64,000 bases of DNA, from assembly GCF_006496635.1 (NCBI RefSeq), contig NZ_CP022958.1, positions 3,658,001-3,722,000 on the forward strand, in the 5' to 3' direction. The notes beneath the pieces were generated by a model. The model made no database searches. It saw nothing but the letters and a program-made list of their open reading frames with translations, and was not told where the DNA came from. Both the position numbers and the translations under genes were made by a program. Positions 60,973 through 64,000 of this stretch are shown here, piece after piece (position 1 is the stretch's first letter; every line of letters begins with the position of its first letter). The stretch comes from Azoarcus sp. DD4. GTDB taxonomy: Bacteria; Pseudomonadota; Gammaproteobacteria; Burkholderiales; Rhodocyclaceae.

Positions 60973-61821
60973 TCAGTCGGCGGCGAGCGCGGCGGCGGCC
61001 AGCACGCGGCGGGCGCGGGCGATGACCGGAGCGTCGACCATGCGGCCCTCGACCACCACCACCCAGCCACCGGCGGCATCGGTGGCCGCCAGCACGGCGC
61101 GCGCCCAGTCGACTTCGGCCGCGGCCGGGGTGAAGGCGGCGGTCACCGCCTCGACCTGACTGGGGTGGATCAGCAACTGGCCGCCGAAACCATGGCGGCG
61201 CGCGCGGCGGGCGTAGGCGGCCAGTGCCTCGGCGGCACCGATGGCGGTGAACACGCCATCGACCGGTGGCGGCAGGTCGGCCAGCCGGCTCGCGATCACC
61301 AGCTGGGCGCGGTAGGGCAGGAACACCAGCTCCTCCGCGTCGGCCTCGTCCGGCATCAGGTCGAGTTCGACAGCGAGGTCGAGCTTGCCGAACACCAGCC
61401 GGCAGCAGCCAAGCGCGGTGGCGATCCGCGGCAGCGCGGCCAGCCCGGCGGCAGTTTCGACGATGGGCAGCAGCGGCCTGGTGCTGGCGGCATGGGCGTG
61501 CGCCATCGCGGCGGCGGTCTCGGCCTTGGGCAGCATCACGCCAGCGACGCCGGGATGGCGGCAGGCCGCGAGGTCGACCTCGTGCCATTCGGTGCCTGCG
61601 GCATTGATGCGCACTACCACCGGCTGGCCGGGGTTATCGTCCAGCCAGGCGAGCAGCGCGCTGCGCGCCGCCGGCTTGTCGGCCGGGCCGACCGCGTCTT
61701 CCAGGTCGACGATGACCACGTCGGTGCCGCTGGCCACCGCCTTGGCGATGCGCTCCGGCCGGGTGGCGGGCACGAACAGGAAGCTGCGGGCGCGGCCGAG
61801 ATGGAGCTGGGCGGCGTTCAT
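60973..61821 (-). CDS. HpcH/HpaI aldolase/CitE-like lyase
   Basis: The 282-residue protein has the CitE-type barrel: RSFLFVPATRPERIAKAVAS, DVVIVDLEDAVGPADK (metal-binding E and D), VRINAAGTEWHEVDL, VMLPKAETAAAM, and GFGGQLLIHPSQVEAVTAAF. It should cleave a beta-hydroxyacyl-CoA such as citramalyl- or malyl-CoA. Its ATG overlaps the CoA-transferase stop by one base (TGATG), so they are coupled. Confidence 0.87.
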   Translation of the reverse strand: MNAAQLHLGRARSFLFVPATRPERIAKAVASGTDVVIVDLEDAVGPADKPAARSALLAWLDDNPGQPVVVRINAAGTEWHEVDLAACRHPGVAGVMLPKAETAAAMAHAHAASTRPLLPIVETAAGLAALPRIATALGCCRLVFGKLDLAVELDLMPDEADAEELVFLPYRAQLVIASRLADLPPPVDGVFTAIGAAEALAAYARRARRHGFGGQLLIHPSQVEAVTAAFTPAAAEVDWARAVLAATDAAGGWVVVVEGRMVDAPVIARARRVLAAAALAAD

Positions 61822-63014
61822 CAGATCGCCCCTTGCGCGCGCAGCGCGGCGCTGCGCTCGCCGAAGCCGAGTTCTGCGAGGATGGCCTCGGTGTGCGCAC
61901 CGAGCGCCGGAATCGGGTCCATCCGCGCCGGCCGCTCCGGCCCCATGCCCGGCGGCTGCAAGGCGGGCAGCAGGCCGGCGGGCGAATCCACCGTGGTCCA
62001 CCGCCGCCGCGCCTGCAGCTGCGGATGGGTCCAGATGTCGGCCATGGTGCTGACGTGGGCGTTGGCGATGTCCGCGGCATCCAGCCGCTCGATGACCTGT
62101 TCGGCGCTGAGGCCGGCGAAGGTCTCCTCGATCAGCGCCTTCAGTGCCTCGCGGTTGGTGTGGCGCTGGGCGTTGCTGGCGAAGCGCGCGTCGCCGGCAA
62201 GTGCCGGCTGGTCCAGCACCCTGGCGCAGAAGGTGGCCCACTCGCGCTCGTTCTGCAGACCCAGCATCACCGTGCGGCCGTCGCCGGCGCGGAAGGCGCC
62301 GTAGGGGTAGATGGTGGCGTGCGAGGCACCGCTGCGCCGCGGCGGCTCCTGGCCCTGATAGGCGTAGTAAAGCGGAAAGCCCATCCATTCCACCATCGCG
62401 TCGATCATCGCGATCTCGACGCGGCGGCCGCGGCCGCTGCGGCCGCGCTCGATCAGCGCGCCGAGGATGCCGCTGTAGGCGTACATGCCGGCGGCGATGT
62501 CGGCGATCGAGATGCCCGACTTCACCGCCTCGTCCGGCGTGCCGGTCACCGACAGGAAGCCGGATTCGCTCTGGATCAGCAGGTCGTAGGCCTTCTTCTC
62601 GGTGTAGGGGCCGCCCTCGCCGTAGCCGGAGATGTCGCACACGATCAGCCGCGGGTTCTTCGCCGATAGCGCCTCGAAGCCGAGGCCGAGGCGGTCCGCC
62701 GCGCCCGGCGCGAGGTTCTGCACCAGCACGTCGGCCTTCTCCAGCAGCGCGAGCAGCACTTCCTGCGCCGCCGGCTGCTTGAGGTCGAGGCAGAGGCTTT
62801 CCTTGGAGCGGTTCACCCAGACGAAATGGGAGGCCAGACCATCGACGCGGTGGTCGTAGGCGCGGGCGAAGTCGCCGACGCCGGGGCGCTCGATCTTGAT
62901 GACGCGGGCGCCGAGGTCGGCGAGGTGGCGGGTGGCGAGCGGCGCGGCGATCGCGTGCTCCAGCGACACCACGGTCACGCCTTCGAGGGGCAGTACGTTG
63001 GGGAAAGTGGTCAT
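61821..63014 (-). CDS. CaiB/BaiF (class III) CoA-transferase
   Basis: The 397-residue protein has class III CoA-transferase hallmarks: LEHAIAAPLATRHLADLGARVIKIE, NRSKESLCLDLK, the catalytic aspartate D172 in GISIADIAAGMYAYSGIL, and HPQLQAR. It moves CoA between carboxylates and would activate the imported acid. It lies between the CitE-like and acyl-CoA dehydrogenase genes as one operon. Confidence 0.9.
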   Translation of the reverse strand: MTTFPNVLPLEGVTVVSLEHAIAAPLATRHLADLGARVIKIERPGVGDFARAYDHRVDGLASHFVWVNRSKESLCLDLKQPAAQEVLLALLEKADVLVQNLAPGAADRLGLGFEALSAKNPRLIVCDISGYGEGGPYTEKKAYDLLIQSESGFLSVTGTPDEAVKSGISIADIAAGMYAYSGILGALIERGRSGRGRRVEIAMIDAMVEWMGFPLYYAYQGQEPPRRSGASHATIYPYGAFRAGDGRTVMLGLQNEREWATFCARVLDQPALAGDARFASNAQRHTNREALKALIEETFAGLSAEQVIERLDAADIANAHVSTMADIWTHPQLQARRRWTTVDSPAGLLPALQPPGMGPERPARMDPIPALGAHTEAILAELGFGERSAALRAQGAI

Positions 63015-63026
63015 GGTGACAAGCCC

Positions 63027-64000
63027 TCAGAACGACCGCGGCAGCCCGAGCAGATGCTCGGCCACATACGAATAGATGAGGTTGGTGGAGATCGGCGCCA
63101 CCTGGTACAGGCGCGTTTCGCGGAACTTGCGCTCGACGTCGTATTCGTTGGCGAAGCCGAAACCGCCGTGGGTCTGCAGGCAGACGTTGGCCGCCTCCCA
63201 CGAGGCCTTGGCGGCCAGGTACTTGGCCATGTTGGCCTGGGCGCCGCAGGGCTGATGGGCGTCGAACAGCGCGCAGGCCTTGAAGCGCATCAGGTTGGCG
63301 GCCTCGATCTCGATGTAGGCGTCGGCGATGGGGAACTGCACGCCCTGGTTCTGGCCGATGGGGCGGTCGAACACCACGCGGTCCTTGGCGTATTTCACCG
63401 CGCGGTCGATGAACCAGTAGCCGTCGCCGATGCACTCGGCGGCGATCAGCGTGCGCTCGGCATTGAGCCCGTCGAGGATGTAGCGGAAGCCCTTGCCCTC
63501 CTCGCCGATCAGGTTCTCTTCCGGGATCTCCAGCTTGTCGAAGAAGAGTTCGTTGGTCTCGTGATTGACCATGTTGGCGATCGGCCGCACGTCCAGCCCC
63601 TTGCCGATCGCGTCCTTCAATTCGACGATGAAGACCGACATGCCTTCGGACTTCTTCTTCACCTCGGCGAGCGGCGTGGTGCGGGCGAGCAGGATCATCA
63701 GGTCGGAGTGCTGCACCCGCGAGATCCACACCTTCTGGCCGCTGACCTCGTAACGGCCGTCCTTCTTCACCGCCACCGTCTTGATTTTGGTGGTGTCGGT
63801 GCCGGTGGTCGGCTCGGTCACCGCCATCGACTGGATGCGCAGCTTGCCCGCGGCGATGCCGGGCAGGTACTTCTCCTTCTGCGCCGCGCTGCCGTTACGC
63901 AGCAGCGTGCCCATGTTGTACATCTGGCCGTGCACCGCGCCGGCGTTGCCGCCGTTGCGGTTGATCTCTTCCATGATCACCGAGGCGGCGGTCAGGCCGA
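63027..64000 (-). CDS. Acyl-CoA dehydrogenase, 5' partial
   Basis: The visible 317-residue part covers the middle and C-terminal domains: SMAVTEPTTGTDTTKIKT (FAD/substrate loop), YEVSGQKVWISRVQHSD, RVVFDRPIGQNQGVQFPIAD, and LQTHGGFGFANEYDVERKFRE. The N-terminus lies beyond the right edge of the window. It would introduce a double bond in an acyl-CoA in the same pathway as the CoA-transferase and the CitE-like lyase. Confidence 0.88.
   Translation of the reverse strand, partial: GLTAASVIMEEINRNGGNAGAVHGQMYNMGTLLRNGSAAQKEKYLPGIAAGKLRIQSMAVTEPTTGTDTTKIKTVAVKKDGRYEVSGQKVWISRVQHSDLMILLARTTPLAEVKKKSEGMSVFIVELKDAIGKGLDVRPIANMVNHETNELFFDKLEIPEENLIGEEGKGFRYILDGLNAERTLIAAECIGDGYWFIDRAVKYAKDRVVFDRPIGQNQGVQFPIADAYIEIEAANLMRFKACALFDAHQPCGAQANMAKYLAAKASWEAANVCLQTHGGFGFANEYDVERKFRETRLYQVAPISTNLIYSYVAEHLLGLPRSF

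Overview
The window reads as about 64 kb of chromosome from a high-GC betaproteobacterium. Gene content (SUF operon with SufU and SufT, TRAP and CoA-thioester genes, a DctP receptor, diheme cytochrome, XapX, DUF2249 and VIT proteins) fits Rhodocyclales such as Thauera, Azoarcus or Aromatoleum. This placement is inference from gene content, not a database match. Most of the window is ordinary dense coding sequence; 7.0-20.8 kb is a lower-GC island of a different kind.

Left flank (1-7.0 kb): the end of an MFS exporter, a XapX protein, a single-domain response regulator, a VOC protein, a HAD phosphatase translationally coupled to a 7TM diguanylate cyclase, a MerR regulator divergent from a methyltransferase across a SoxR-like dyad, a small membrane protein and a DUF924 protein.

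Accessory island (7.0-20.8 kb): an integron gene-cassette array with no integrase gene in view (a CALIN, or an array whose integrase was lost). All cassette genes lie on the minus strand, so the array is read right to left. Core sites (GTTRRRY / RYYYAAC) bound the cassettes. In each cassette with both ends preserved, the 5' core is the exact complement of its own 3' R'' core, which is the signature of excised-circle cassettes. Cargo in order: a transglutaminase-like protein, a two-gene pair of PD-(D/E)XK nucleases (one fused to a nucleotide-binding TIR/deoxyribosyltransferase-like domain), a SIR2-like DUF4917 protein, a tyrosinase-like protein, and four small secreted or membrane proteins. Nearly every attC has been hit by insertion sequences: two identical copies of an IS1111-type element (IS-A) between L' and R', a second IS1111-type element (IS-B) between R'' and L'' of the same attC, deletion scars of A and B, and an IS3-family element carrying a nested IS630-family element.

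Right flank (21.2-64 kb): an exported, membrane-anchored CobN-like protein with ExbB-like and DUF2149 partners (resembling the Bacteroides HmuS/T/U/V logic); trans-aconitate methyltransferase; a candidate NC-peptidase/exported partner pair; a HAD hydrolase; dienelactone hydrolase and MFS genes; the tail-specific protease; GlxA-type and IclR regulators; an arylsulfatase; a His-tailed DMT transporter; a TsdA-like diheme cytochrome; a DUF2249 protein and a VIT transporter. Then comes a tightly overlapping suf operon (Rrf2 regulator-sufB-sufC-sufD-sufS-sufU-sufT) with a promoter overlapped by an inverted repeat. The remainder holds YkgJ-like and AcpH proteins, a sulfotransferase, a divergent MFS/LysR pair, a spermidine-synthase-like membrane protein, YnfA, ferredoxin-NADP reductase, thioredoxin, DM13 and PEBP proteins, and a J-domain protein whose start lies in a hairpin. 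The window ends in a TRAP receptor, CitE-like lyase, CoA-transferase and acyl-CoA dehydrogenase cluster that runs off the right edge.
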